NCBI RefSeq assembly: GCF_964030865.1
Contig: NZ_OZ034984.1
Coordinates: 186,001 to 250,000, forward strand
Length of the DNA stretch: 64,000 bases
From: Spiroplasma endosymbiont of Dioctria linearis
GTDB lineage: Bacteria > Bacillota_I > Bacilli_A > Mycoplasmatales > Mycoplasmataceae
Reading direction: 5' to 3'
In this document: in pieces, positions 1 through 10,512 of the stretch
Layout: every line of letters starts with the position of its first letter
Numbering within the stretch: position 1 is the first letter of the stretch
Notes under the pieces: generated by a model
The model's input: the letters and a program-made list of their open reading frames with translations, nothing else
Databases searched by the model: none
What the model was told of the DNA's origin: nothing
Made by a program: the position numbers and the translations under genes

Positions 1-1514
1 CTGCTAGTTTTTTTGAAAATAAAGAAAAACTTTGTGATTTTTATAAAAATAATAATAAAAATTACAAATTATCAATATTTATTCTTTATTCAAATAGTGG
101 TTCAGAGTCAACTTTGGAAATAAGAGATAATGCTTATGGAATGGAATTAGAAAATTTTAAAAGAGCTGTTATTTTAGGAAAACCACCAAAAAATAAGGGC
201 GGAAGAAATGAATTTGGAATGGGATTAAAGACAGCAGCAACTTGATTTAGTGATAAATGAACTGTGGAATCATCTGAACTTGGTTCTGATAAAAAGTATA
301 AAGTCTTAATGGATATTGATAAGATCTCAAAAGAAAGTCCTAACTCTATTCCAATTGATGTTAGCTCAGAAGTTAAAACAAAGCATTATACAAAAATAAC
401 TTTAGAAAAATTAAATAAACCTTTAAGAACTAAAAAACAAAAGGAAACTTTAGTAAATCTTTTGACGGGTATTTATAGAAAAGATATTAGTAGCAAGGAA
501 ATAAATATTACTTTTGCAGAATTAAAAGAAAATAAGCTTTATGACTTTAAAGGTGAAGAATTTGAAAAATTATCTTTGATACCACCATTAAAATTCTTAA
601 AGGTTGAACCAAGAATTGTTCAACCTGGTGAAATAGTAGGTATTGATAAACCAACAGTATGTACAAAAACTATTAATGGAAGTTTTAACTTTGATGGTAC
701 AGTATATCCCATAAAAGGATTTGTAGGTATTCGTAAAGAGGGTTCAAGAAGTAAAGCAGGTTTGATATTATTTAGAAGGGGTAGAGCAATTATTGGAGGT
801 TATGAAAATAACTACAGACCAAAGGAAATGTTTGGAGACCAAAGTAGTTTTTCATATCAAAGATTATATGGAGAAATAGAATTGGACAATTTCCCTGCAA
901 ATCAGGCAAAGGATGGTTTTAGTTGAGATGATGGTTTAGAAGATAGCTTCATTAATTTTATTACTAGAGAAACTTTACAATTAAGAAACTGATCTAATAT
1001 TTTAAGAAAAGTAGATAAAACTGCTATTTCTAAGATAAATAATGAAGACATAAATATTGGTAATAATAATATTAAAAAAATGTTAGGTTCAGATATTAAA
1101 GATATTATTAGTTCAAATAATAAAATTGAATTCATTAGAGCATCAAATGAAATGGAATTAAAAGAAGATAATAGAGAAGAAGAAGTTAAACAATTAGATA
1201 ATATTATTTTCCTAGAAAATAATGGAAAACTTAAAATGACTATTGATAATAGTCAAAAGCCCAAAGAGTGAATTAGTATAAAAATTATAAATGAAATAAA
1301 AAATCATTTTGAGGTTGTGATTCATATTGAACACCAATTTTTTAAGCCATACACAGAAATGCCAGATTTTATAATATTTATTAAAACATTTTCTTTTGCT
1401 TATGTTGCTTCAATTTTAAAATTAAGAAGAGAATCTAATGATTCTAGAGTAGACCCACTTAGAATAACAAATGTAATTAATGATTATTTATTAAACTATA
1501 TAAAAAATAATTAA
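1..1514 (+). CDS. GHKL/MORC-like ATPase of a defence operon (5' partial)
   Basis: Runs in from the left edge; the reading frame begins at base 3, uses TGA as Trp and leaves 503 visible codons. Near the visible start, DNAYGM (126-143) and a glycine-rich GRNEFGMGLKTA stretch about 20 residues later match the N and G1/G2 boxes of the GHKL ATPase fold. The upstream N-box helix is cut off. The rest is a long charged region resembling the transducer part of bacterial MORC/MutL-like ATPases. The next gene starts 11 bp downstream and encodes a Z1 protein. GHKL-Z1 pairs are known from predicted restriction/anti-phage operons, often with a methyltransferase; if one is present here it lies left of the window. 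Nucleic-acid remodelling or nuclease control is inferred from the family. Confidence 0.8.
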
Positions 1515-1525
1515 AAGGAGAAAAT

Positions 1526-3667
1526 ATGAGTATTAATTTTATTAAGAATTTTGAAGATAAGTACACCTCAAAAATTGGTAAAGAAGGTGTTTCTGAAATA
1601 ATATCAAAAGCTAATGAAATAATAGAAGAATGTATCGATGAAAAAGGTAACACAAAAAACTCAGTTGGAGTTATTGTAGGTAAGGTTCAATCAGGTAAAA
1701 CATCAAATTTCTTAGGCATAATTTCATTAGCATTTGATAAAGGTTTTGATACTGTTTTATTAATTGGAGGATGAGATAATACATTATTGGATCAGAATTA
1801 TACAAGAGCTGAAGAAGTCTTTGGATCTGTTAAAGAAAAAAATAGTTTTAGAATTGAAAGTAAAGTTTATCAAACAAGCGTATTTGATAGTTCAGAAAGT
1901 ATTACAAGTGGATCGGCCGGTAGTTTTTTTGATCCTAAAAATGAAAAAAAAGTTATTGTAACTATTCTTAAGCAACATACTCACTTTAAAAAAGTTATTA
2001 AAGCAATAAAAGATAATAAAAATATTTTTGATAATCGAAGGGTTTTGATAATAGATGATGAAGGTGATCAAGCTAGTTTGGATGGCAATTTTAGCAAAAA
2101 AGAAAATCAAAAAAATAAGGATGAACCAAAATTTATTGACAAAACTAAACTAAACAAACAGATAATAGAAATGACAGAAGAGCTTAGAAATTTCTCATAT
2201 TTAACTGTTACAGCAACTCCTTATGCAAATTTTTTACTTGCCAAACAAGAAGAACTGTCGCCAAAATTTATTAAATTAACTAAACCAGGAAAAGATTATA
2301 TAGGATTAACTGACTTTCATTTGGATGATGATTCAAATTTCATAGAATTAATTGACGATATTGATGCTGAAACTTTTGAAAGTGATAAAAATAATATGGA
2401 TCCCCCAATTTCGATAAGAAAGGCAATTTCATATTTTATTATTAGTATCATAAATGCAACTAAAAATAAAATAGAGTTGAAAAATTATGAAATGCTTGTT
2501 CACATTGAAAGAAATATTAAGAAGCATGAAGTTATTAAAAGTCAATTGGATAAAATGCTACTAGAATATAAAAAATGTAGTGAGGATCCTTTTGATGCAA
2601 AATATTTGATTTTTAAAAATTTTGTTAATCTTGGATTTGAAATTATAAATAATAGAAAAGTTGATTTAGAAAAAGATAGAGAATTTATAGAGAATTTTTC
2701 AGAAGTGCTTGGAGAATTATCTATTCAAGTAATTAATGGAACAAAAAATAGTCTTAAAATTAAAGATATTAAGGATCCATATGTTATATATATAGGTTCA
2801 GATTTATTGCAAAGAGGCGTTACTTTAGAAAATCTTTTAGTTACATATATCACAAGAATTGCTAAAAAGAATAATGTAGATACAGTTTTACAAAGAGCAA
2901 GATGATTTGGATATAGAAAAAAAATACTTGATTATGTAAAAGTTTTTACAACACCAAAATTAAAAGAAATGTATTCAATTATAGCCAATTTTGAAGAATC
3001 CTTATGACAAGAATTGTATAGTCTTGACGAGGGAGAAATAGATACACAGATTTTTTTAAATAATCTTATTTATTCTTTACCCAAGGAAGAAAGATTAACA
3101 AGAAGAAATGTTGCGAAGGTAAACTATGTATCTATAAAAAAATGACAGACACAAAAAAAATACAAGGAAACTAATAACTTAGAGTGAATTTTTTGTGAAG
3201 AATTAAAAAATAATGGAATAAAAGAGGTCTATAATAATTCTGTTGAAAGTAAATATAGGGAGTTTTTAAACTGGGAAGAATTTTCAAAAGAAATTAACAT
3301 TGATCAAGCAATTCTTGAAAAAATTGATATTAATTTTTCACATATATTTAAAGATGGAAATTATAATAGTAAAAAAGTTAAGACTATTTTAATAAGATCT
3401 GATAATGAAAAGCAAGAACGTAAAGTTTGAGATAAGGATTTAAAGTTTACTTTGCCAGCAGCTGGTAAAAGAAGTTATGAAGAGTTAAATGAAAAAAACT
3501 ACTTTGGAGATTCAAATCTTCATAAATACGTAACAAACAAAGATAAAATATTAATTGTTATTTACAAAATAAATTTTAAAGATAGCATGTCTAATAAATT
3601 GGACACTCAAATTGCTTATAATGTTTATTTGCCAGGTATTGAATTAGAAGGATTTATAAGAGGATAA
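1526..3667 (+). CDS. Z1 domain protein, helicase-like ATPase of the GHKL-Z1 defence operon
   Basis: 713 aa, with TGA read as Trp. ATG 1526 is preceded by AAAAGGAG (1513-1520). Motifs in order are a Walker A loop GKVQSGKT (residues 52-59), a Walker B-type DDEGD (177-181), TATPYA (about 229-234), and a C-terminal GSDLLQRGVTLE then QRARWFGYR (about 456-465). This set is characteristic of the Z1 family, a superfamily-II-like ATPase found with GHKL/MORC ATPases and nucleases in predicted restriction systems. The C-terminal third has no motif I recognise. The HNH gene follows after 4 bp, so the three genes are probably one transcript. Whether it unwinds or only translocates on DNA cannot be told from sequence. 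Confidence 0.85.
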
Positions 3668-3671
3668 GAAA

Positions 3672-4487
3672 ATGAATGTAGCTTGAACTTATGATGATGA
3701 AAAAGTATGCGTTGAGGCATTTTTTAAATTTATTGATTTTGATAAAACTTTAAAAATGGTAAGAAAAGAGATTATTGAATACATAAAATTAAATGTTAAA
3801 AATTATGAAATAAGAACTCATACCTCATGAGTTTTAAAAATAGATAATATTCATTATTTATTCCGAGTTTGATGTGGTCTTCCAAAAGCCGGACTGAAAG
3901 GAAAAACAAGTAAACAAGTTGAAATAATGAATATTTTTTTTGAAAATAGTAAATTTAAAAATAGTACTGATAAATTTTCAAAAGAATGATTTATTAGTAA
4001 AAAATCAGAATTTTATAAATTAAAAAAGTATGACCCAGAAAGTGATAAAAAGGAAACTATTATAGTGAAACTTATCAGAAATAAAAAAATAGTTACTGAT
4101 TATTTAAACCAAGTAAATTTTTGTGAGAATTGTTTAAAAGAAAATACCTTCATTAGCTTATCAAGTGGAAAAATGTATTTTGAAGTTCATCATTTCATTC
4201 CATATAATGAGGAGGTTCAAAAGAATTATGAAATAAATTTAGATAATTATTATAATCTTGTTTCGCTTTGTCCGGAATGTCATAGAGCAATACATCTATC
4301 TGAACAAAGAAATACTATTATAAAAAATTTATTTGACAAAAAAATTAGAATTAAAGAGTTTAAAGGTTTTTACGGAGAAAATGGTATTGAAAAAATAATT
4401 AGTGACTATAAAAAGACAAATATGACAAAAGATCATGAAGTAAATTTTGCAGATTTTGATGATGATTTATATGATTTTGTAATTTAA
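3672..4487 (+). CDS. HNH endonuclease, third gene of the GHKL-Z1 operon
   Basis: 271 aa; ATG 3672 follows the Z1 stop by 4 bp, indicating co-transcription. The C-terminal half carries a zinc-binding HNH fold: C151-x2-C154, EVHHF (residues 171-175, the catalytic HH), NLVSLCPECH with C200 and C203, then H204 and H208. The N-terminal 140 residues contain several tryptophans encoded by TGA and match no domain I know; they may recognise DNA or contact the other subunits. It probably supplies the DNA-cutting activity of the system. Many related operons use a PD-(D/E)XK nuclease in this place; I see no such motif here. A terminator hairpin lies 127 bp downstream. Confidence 0.85.
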
Positions 4488-4614
4488 TAATATTACTTTA
4501 TTTCTCAAAATTTTTAATAAATCAGAAAATAAAATATATTAGTTTGACTACTAATAAAACTAGTGGTTTTAATAAAATCGGAAAATAAAATTTATATAAA
4601 ATAATTATTTTTTA

Positions 4615-4653
4615 AAAAGCAAGTTCTATTTAATAGAAGAACTTGCTTTTTTT
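4615..4653 (+). terminator. Rho-independent terminator after the GHKL-Z1-HNH operon
   Basis: A perfect 13-bp inverted repeat (4615-4627 with 4638-4650), 10-nt loop, followed by further Ts. It is the first strong hairpin downstream of the HNH stop. Confidence 0.8.
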
Positions 4654-4659
4654 GGGAGC

Positions 4660-4990
4660 TCTTTCCATAGATATTATTTTCAATTTTTAGTCTAAAATAA
4701 ATTAGAATAAAACATTTATATATAAAATGTTTATCTTTTATAAAATTAATACTGTGGAAATCCCCAATAGTTCTTTCACTTCGATATGAAAAGAAAATAT
4801 TTTCATATTTTTCTAATTTTCTAGCTAATGATTATAATTAATTTAAGGATTCGTATTTGAGGTTATTTAGAACCTATTTTTTTTATTATATTTATTAGTA
4901 GTCCTTTCATAAAACCTCCATTTATTGATTGTATAGGATGATAAAATTACTTGTTAATATGTAATTACATAATCGTTTATTACTCATATA
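4660..4990 (-). mobile_element. Decayed ISNCY (IS1202-like) remnant 1
   Basis: Aligns by eye with the intact element at 8877-10244. The stretch around 4750-4800 (...aatagttctttcactt...) matches 9205-9240, and 4890-4985 matches the element's right end (...cctccatttattgatt..., cgtttattactcat). The middle of the element is deleted and the reading frame is gone. Confidence 0.7.
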
Positions 4991-4994
4991 ATAG

Positions 4995-5045
4995 GAATTC
5001 AAAATGCATAAATATTTTTACAATAAGAATAGAGTTAGTTATATA
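4995..5045. repeat. Copy of a ~45-bp repeat next to ISNCY right ends
   Basis: An AT-rich segment (aaaatgcataaatattttta ... aatagagttagtta) recurs next to the ISNCY right-end remnants at about 7385-7440 and 16738-16785, but is not obvious beside the intact copy at 10244. It may mark flanks duplicated with the element or part of an older, longer element. Confidence 0.5.
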
Positions 5046-5133
5046 ATAAAGATATATAAAAAAAGAAAAAGAATATATTTTAATTAGTAATATGAAGATT
5101 AAAATTTATTTAGAAAAGTGGAGGAAGTAAATT

Positions 5134-6345
5134 ATGAAAGCCTTATTGATAGGAAATGGATTTGAAATTCAATTCAATAAAAATATGGAATTAAACAATA
5201 TGAAAACTAAAATAATAAACTCCATAGAAAATTTTGAAATAATTACTTTATTTTCAGATAGTTTTTTAGAAGAAAGAAACTATAATGAAATTGAAAAAAA
5301 TTTTGTTAAAAATAATTATAATAAAATTTTTGAAGAGATTATTTACTCCATTTTAGTTTCTAATATTAATCAATATTCAATTGAAAATTACATATCCGAT
5401 ATTTCTTTTAGGATTCAAGAATTTTTTAATGAAGATACTGAAGAAATTATATCAACTTTTGTAAAAAATTTATTTCTCTTTTATATTGAAGAGCAGTGAA
5501 AAATAACTGAACAAAGAGTAAGAAAATTTTTAAATCATAATAATAAAATTACTAATTTTCTAAATAGTTATGATATTTTATTAACAACAAATTATACTAA
5601 AATATTAAGTTTAATTAATGAGCATTGTTCTAGAAAAAAAATAATTTTAAATCTACATGGAAAAATAGGAGAAAATGATGTAAATATTTTATGGAAAAAT
5701 AAAAAAAATAGTAATCAAAATTTAGTTATAAATAAATTAAATTCTCTTAGTATAACTGATATTGATATTATAGGACTAAGTTTTAATCAAGACAATATTT
5801 TATTTTTAAATATTTTGAATTCGCTTAAATTTATTGAAAATAGAGAAAGTGTAATAAATTATTATTATTACAATGATAAAGATTGTAATAATGTTAAAAA
5901 ATTAATAGATATTAAAACAATGGATTATTTAAAAAATTTTAATGTAAATATTAATAAGTTTAAGAAACAAGGGTTTTGATATACTATTACAAATAAATAT
6001 GAAAATTTAAAAGGTGATAAATATATCAATCTTGAAAATTTGAAAAAGGAAAACAATGAAATAGCTTTTTGATCAGAAAAAATAGATAGAGATAGTTATT
6101 CGTTATTTTTATACCTTGGATACTTAAAAAGCAATATTATTTTTATAAAGGGTGATATTCCAGAAGATGAAATATCCATAGCCATAGAATCAGAATTTTA
6201 TGGTTATAAAGTAGAGCGAATATATTTTAATGAAATTAGTGACTTAATATATAAAAATCAATCATCAATAAGGCTAAATATTATAGATTATAAAGATAAT
6301 TTTTTTGGAGTATACAATAATTTATTTAATAATTATTTTCTATAA
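5134..6345 (+). CDS. AbiH/SIR2-like putative phage-defence protein
   Basis: 403 aa, GTGGAGG-type ribosome site before ATG 5134. The N-terminus has a Rossmann-type LIGNGFE (residues 5-11). Later come LLTTNYTK (149-156), LHGK (H175) and IIGLSFNQDN (about 213-221). This order is the signature of AbiH and related SIR2-fold proteins, several of which drive abortive infection in other bacteria. The C-terminal ~140 residues (from about 265) are extra and unrecognised; they may be the sensor. The gene stands alone between two IS remnants, downstream of the GHKL-Z1-HNH operon, which supports a defence role. Family assignment rests on short motifs, so a different SIR2-like subfamily is possible. Confidence 0.6.
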
Positions 6346-6489
6346 ATTTAATTTATTATTTTTATAACAATAAAAAAGTAAATTTAGAGTAATCAGTATT
6401 AAGTTTTCGAATAAAATTTATAATATAAAATACAAATAGTGTAGATGTTATGCAAAAATTTAAACTTCATTTATTAAATGAAAATTATT

Positions 6490-7275
6490 TTTTTATTCTC
6501 TATCAAAAAATATAATTTAGCACTTTTAATAAAGAATTAATTTTGGATGTTTTAAAAGCTTCAAACTTCTCATTTAATAATGTTTTAATACACCATATAA
6601 ATTATTCTTTTTCATTTGAACTAAACTGTAAGTATAATTTCAAATTAATACGACATATTTCTTATTTCCATAGCCCTTACTTTTAACTTTTATTTAAAGT
6701 AAAAGAGAATGAATATTTTATGTATAAATCACTTATATTTTTTAAAATTAATATTATGATATCATCAATAATTCTTGTACTTCGGTAAGAGAAAATAATA
6801 TATTCATCTTGATTAATTTTTTTAGTTAGTCAGTCTAAATATTCTAAATATTATTGAAAATCTTTATTATATTTTTTAATAATATTTGGTAAATAATTAT
6901 TTAACTGCTCAATATTTTTTAAATCAAAGAGTATAATTATTTACTGTACCTTGTTTGCAACATTCCCAAAACTCTTACGAATAATAATTTTTTTGAGATA
7001 TTTAAATTGATATTACTTATTTTAAAAAAGTTTAAATAAACTAAAGATATCTTCAATTTTTAATTAATTGTTGATTTGAAATATTATTTTTATATATTTC
7101 CCTAAACTTGAAGTTTATTTAATATAAAGTTTGCCTGTTATAAAATATGAGTGTGAGATTTTCTTATTTTAGCAATTTAATAGTAATCTTTTCATAAAAC
7201 TTTCATTTATTGATTATAAAGGAAGACAAAGTCGCGTGTTAATATGTAGGTACATAATAACTTATTACTAAGAGC
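6490..7275 (-). mobile_element. Decayed ISNCY (IS1202-like) remnant 2
   Basis: Shares order and sequence with 8930-9370 of the intact copy (ctctatcaaaaaatat..., ...ttaactgctcaatattttt...) and then jumps to the right end (ttcatttattgattataaag..., gttaatatgtagg). Many indels and stops; no usable reading frame. It separates the AbiH-like gene from the next gene and explains the long gene-free stretch after 6345. Confidence 0.75.
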
Positions 7276-7548
7276 CAAGAGTAGGCAGATTGACAAGGAA
7301 TAGGCAATGGATATGAAGTACTCTTAAAAGAGAAACGTTCAAGGACTGTTATAAATATAATATTGTGAATGAATATATTTATAATTTGAAAATGTATTAA
7401 TATTTTTATAATAATAGAGTTATTAATAAAATATAGGTGTCCAAAAAAAATAACAGTACAGTAGTTATTTGCGTAAATAAATTTTTTAATACTTCCATTA
7501 CCTATATTAAAATGGTAGGATTAAATTAAAATTAAGGATGGTAATAAA
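7276..7548. other. Intergenic region upstream of the membrane-anchored protein
   Basis: Contains the ~45-bp IS-adjacent repeat (about 7385-7440) and AT-rich sequence that presumably holds the promoter of the following gene. A weak ribosome site (aaggatgg, 7534-7541) precedes ATG 7549. No coding potential seen. Confidence 0.5.
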
Positions 7549-8652
7549 ATGTTAACTTGACTTGGGTGGATTATCTCTCCAATACTTACTATTATTTTTT
7601 GGTTTTTAACTTGGCATTTCTTTAGAAAAAATAGGGATGAAATTTTTTTATTGAATAAGTTCACTAATAAAATTCAAAAACTTCATAAATTAAACCTTTT
7701 TTATTTAGAAGATAACTATAATGAGAGTATCAATAATTGGACTAATAAATTTTCATATATTGAAATAGAGAATTTTAATCAATTAGTTTCAATTTTTATT
7801 TCAATGCTTCAAAAATATGTTGATAATAATAGTAATTTTTTATTAAAAAAAGATATAAGAAAGAAGTTAAATTTATTAATAGTAAAATATAAAAAATATT
7901 TCACTCAGTTTAATGATTCTTACTTAAAATTTAAAACAAAAAATTATGAATTTTTTGATTATAAAAACGCATTTCAAATAGTTTCACAAAATTATAAATT
8001 AAAAAATAAGTGTTATAATATAATTGAAGAACTTAATTTAAATAAATCAATTGAACAACTTTTTAAAAACATTTCAAATTTAAATAAGAATGAGGTATTA
8101 ACAAAATTAAGCGATTTACTTTTTATTAAAGTAGATTATTCAGAAGTATTTCATTCATATTCAACAGTAGAAGCGTATTTACGACCTATTGGTTCCATAA
8201 AAATAAAGTTAGATCTATATAAAGATCCATTTAAGAAATTTTTAATTCAGGAAGATATGATACCAAACTTTAACAATAAAATAAAAGGATTTGATAATGA
8301 GAGATTAGATAAAATAGGTAAAGATATTGGTTTAAAATTAAGTAATGCATGTAAAAATCATGATTTTGATTTTTGAACACCAACAGGTAATAAAATTAGA
8401 ATAATTAAAAAAACATATTTTGAATTTATAAATAATAACCATATTTTCTCAATTTCTCCAGACTTTAAAATTTATTTTAGTTTAGATATAAAACCAACAA
8501 AAAATAGTGATCTAATAATTATTGATAGAAATAATAATGCTCTAACAATTCAAGATTTTAAAAAGGAATTAAATAATTTAAATAAAACAGAGAGTAGTAA
8601 AGCAGAATTATTTATATATGAATGTTTTTTAAGAGAGTTAAAACTTTTATAA
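7549..8652 (+). CDS. Membrane-anchored protein of unknown function in the defence island
   Basis: 367 aa. Residues 3-23 form one strongly hydrophobic helix (LTWLGWIISPILTIIFWFLT), followed by a basic residue cluster, which suggests an N-terminal membrane anchor with the remainder in the cytoplasm. The body is rich in Lys, Asn and Phe, predicted largely helical up to residue ~270. It then ends in a segment with IIDRNNNALTIQDFKKEL that reads like a small beta/alpha domain. I recognise no family. A small N-terminal TM plus a cytosolic domain, isolated between defence genes and IS copies, is compatible with a membrane-acting effector, but that is position-based inference only. Confidence 0.7.
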
Positions 8653-8876
8653 AGTATTTAGATAATAATAGATTATGCATAAAATACCCGAGAAAAAGGA
8701 AACCTATGTTTACCAGTAGTAAAACTTCTTCTTTTTTTAATTAAATAAAAAAACAAAAATACAGTAAAGAATTAAAAATAGAGGTTAAAAAAAGTTTAAT
8801 CAAGGTCATACACCAAGAAAAGTAGAATAGTACAATTTAATTTTTTGATTACAATAAGCCTATTTATGAAATGTAG
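8653..8876. other. Intergenic; possible scrap of an IS3-type orfA
   Basis: A short window around 8755-8820 reads KYSKELKIEV... before breaking, resembling the start of IS3/IS150 OrfA proteins. Otherwise AT-rich sequence up to the left inverted repeat of the ISNCY element. Nothing else recognisable. Confidence 0.35.
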
Positions 8877-10244
8877 ATAATAAGCGAATATGTCCAAAAT
8901 ACTAGGATTTATATAATAAATATATCTTGTATTTTTTCTTTTCTATCAAAAAATATTAGTTAGTTGCTTTCCAAGGAGAGTCAATTTTGGATATTTAAGT
9001 AGTTTAAATTCATCATTTAATAGTGTTTTCATACTTCCATGTAAACGTTCATCTTTAACTTGAATAAGATTGTAAATGTCATTTCCAATTAGTGCATAAT
9101 ACTTTTTATTTATCGTCTTCATAACCATTACTTTTAACTTTGGCTTAAAGTAAATTGGAGTATAGCCCTTACATATAAATCACTTAGTTTTTTTAAAAAT
9201 ACTATGAACATTATCAATAGTTCTTTCACTTTGATAAGAGAAAAAAATATATTGATCTTGATCAAACTTTCTAGTTACTGATTCTAATTGGTCTAAAGGT
9301 ATTAAAAAATCTTGATTGTATTTCTGAATAAGATGGGGTAAATAATTATTTAACTGCTCAATATTTTTTAAATCTAAGAGTCTAATTAATTGAGGCCATC
9401 TTCTTTGTAGTGTTCAAAAAGTCCTTTCAACTAATGCTTTTTCTTGAGGTATTGACGTTGTTTTTGTATTTACTCCTAAAGAGTGAGAAATAAACTGCAA
9501 TTGTGTATTTGAGACACTATCACCAAAATGGTCACGATTATTTTTACTACTAAAAACATTGGGATTATCACTAGCATTTAGTTTTGGTAAACCATAATGT
9601 TTAAAGACTTTTTTATAGATATTATAATAACTTTCAGTAGTTTCTTGTTCGCTGAAATAGCCTGCCAAAATCCTTTTACTAACTTTATCAATTACAATAT
9701 GCAAATGACTTTTTAAGTTCTTAATTCATTGATGATTTGAAGCATCAGTTTCGTAGATTTCTCCAAATTTTACAATTTTCCTTTGCGTAGGATGGGGTCT
9801 GCTTGTTATAATTGAATTTGAAAGATACTCGCTTGTTAAATTTTCTTGGTTTGCTACCTTTAAATTTTTACGAATATCTTTTTTTATTTTTCTGTTAAGA
9901 TTTTCAATTAAAATATTTTCTTCTATTAATATGTGCCTAATTGCAGAGTAACTTATTCTCTTTTTTCAAGTTAGTTCTCAATAATGTTTAATACTAAAGT
10001 CATAATATTTTGTTTGAAATAATTGTTGAATTTTATTTATAGGTGTTTTATTTGCATTTTTATGAATAAAAGCTTTTGCTCCAATTTCTTGATATTCTTT
10101 AAGTTTTCTTCTTGTGTGTCTAACACTATAACCTAATTTATAGGCTGTATTTTTCAATAGAGTCCTTTCATAAAACCTCCATTTATTGATTATAAAGGAG
10201 GACAAAGTCGCTTGTTAATATGTAGGGACATAATCGCTTATTAC
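8877..10244 (-). mobile_element. ISNCY (IS1202-like) insertion sequence, apparently intact
   Basis: Contains one uninterrupted transposase gene on the minus strand. Imperfect terminal inverted repeats are visible: left 8877-8895 (ataataagcgaatatgtcc) and right 10226-10244 (ggacataatcgcttattac), which pair with about two mismatches. Other right-end copies keep the few bases after 10244 (tcata), so the true end may lie a few bases further out. I found no convincing target duplication. It is the only complete copy among at least five in the window. Confidence 0.8.
8946..10205 (-). CDS. ISNCY family (IS1202-like) DDE transposase
   Basis: 419 aa, read from 10205 down to 8946 with TGA as Trp. The N-terminus is a helix-turn-helix region (AYKLGYSVRHTRRKLKEY). 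Then come the integrase-type catalytic positions: D in ETDAS, D in NASDNPNVF, and E in EKALVERTFWTLQ. The last is followed by the W-P-L segment typical of IS1202-type enzymes. Length agrees with the family. It catalyses cut or copy of the surrounding element between its inverted repeats. Being uninterrupted, it could mobilise the decayed copies if their ends still function. An upstream alternative start cannot be excluded; 10205 is the first ATG giving the full HTH. Confidence 0.85.
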
Positions 10245-10300
10245 TCATAAAAAATATTGATTTATCTTTTAATTTACTATAAAAAAATAATTTTTTATTA

Positions 10301-10306
10301 TATAAT
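10301..10306 (+). promoter_or_regulatory. -10 box for the retron-like RNA/RT transcript
   Basis: A perfect TATAAT followed by six A and then G10313. Transcription starting at that G would begin exactly one base before the left arm of the a1/a2-like inverted repeat. No good -35 is visible, which is common in this AT-rich background. Confidence 0.55.
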
Positions 10307-10312
10307 AAAAAA

Positions 10313-10496
10313 GTCGTCTTAGTAGTTGTCCATTGATGGAAGAACAATATTATATTTTTAAGCTAAAAATAAATAACCTAATTCTCTAGAAATTTTATAT
10401 TTGATAGATTTACATCTACAAATCTAAAATATCTAGATAATTTGGTTCTTCGTTCCTAAGAACCAAAGGCTAGGATTTATTTTTATGTAAGACGAA
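10313..10496 (+). ncRNA. Candidate retron msr-msd-like structured RNA
   Basis: Lies immediately upstream of the RT gene. An 8-bp perfect inverted repeat (TCGTCTTA 10314-10321 and TAAGACGA 10488-10495) encloses about 166 nt, as a1/a2 do in retrons. Directly after the left arm comes G10322 in the context TTAG, the context of the branching G in the Ec86 retron. Inside are a small hairpin (10329-10340, tcca-ttga-tgga), a long hairpin with bulges (10385-10437, outer tctag/ctaga, inner tagattt/aaatcta), and a perfect 10-bp stem (10441-10450 with 10458-10467). Hairpins, flanking repeat, promoter and RT order all fit a retron. Other RT-based defence systems also use an adjacent RNA, so msDNA production is inferred. 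Confidence 0.6.
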
Positions 10497-10512
10497 GAAA
10501 AGGGTGAAAAGC

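Noticed and set aside
902-1135. Minus-strand open frame opposite the GHKL ATPase gene
   Set aside because: It is a shadow of the plus-strand coding sequence with biased hydrophobic composition; the plus frame is continuous through it once TGA is read as Trp.
1526-3667. Several separate small genes across the Z1 region
   Set aside because: The apparent breaks are all TGA codons in the same frame; with code 4 it is one gene.
8877-10244. Target-site duplication around the intact ISNCY element
   Set aside because: Flanking bases on the two sides do not form a convincing direct repeat, so I did not define one.
10400-10440. Long hairpin upstream of the RT as a rho-independent terminator
   Set aside because: There is no T tract after it and it lies inside the region bounded by the 8-bp repeat, with a promoter just upstream.
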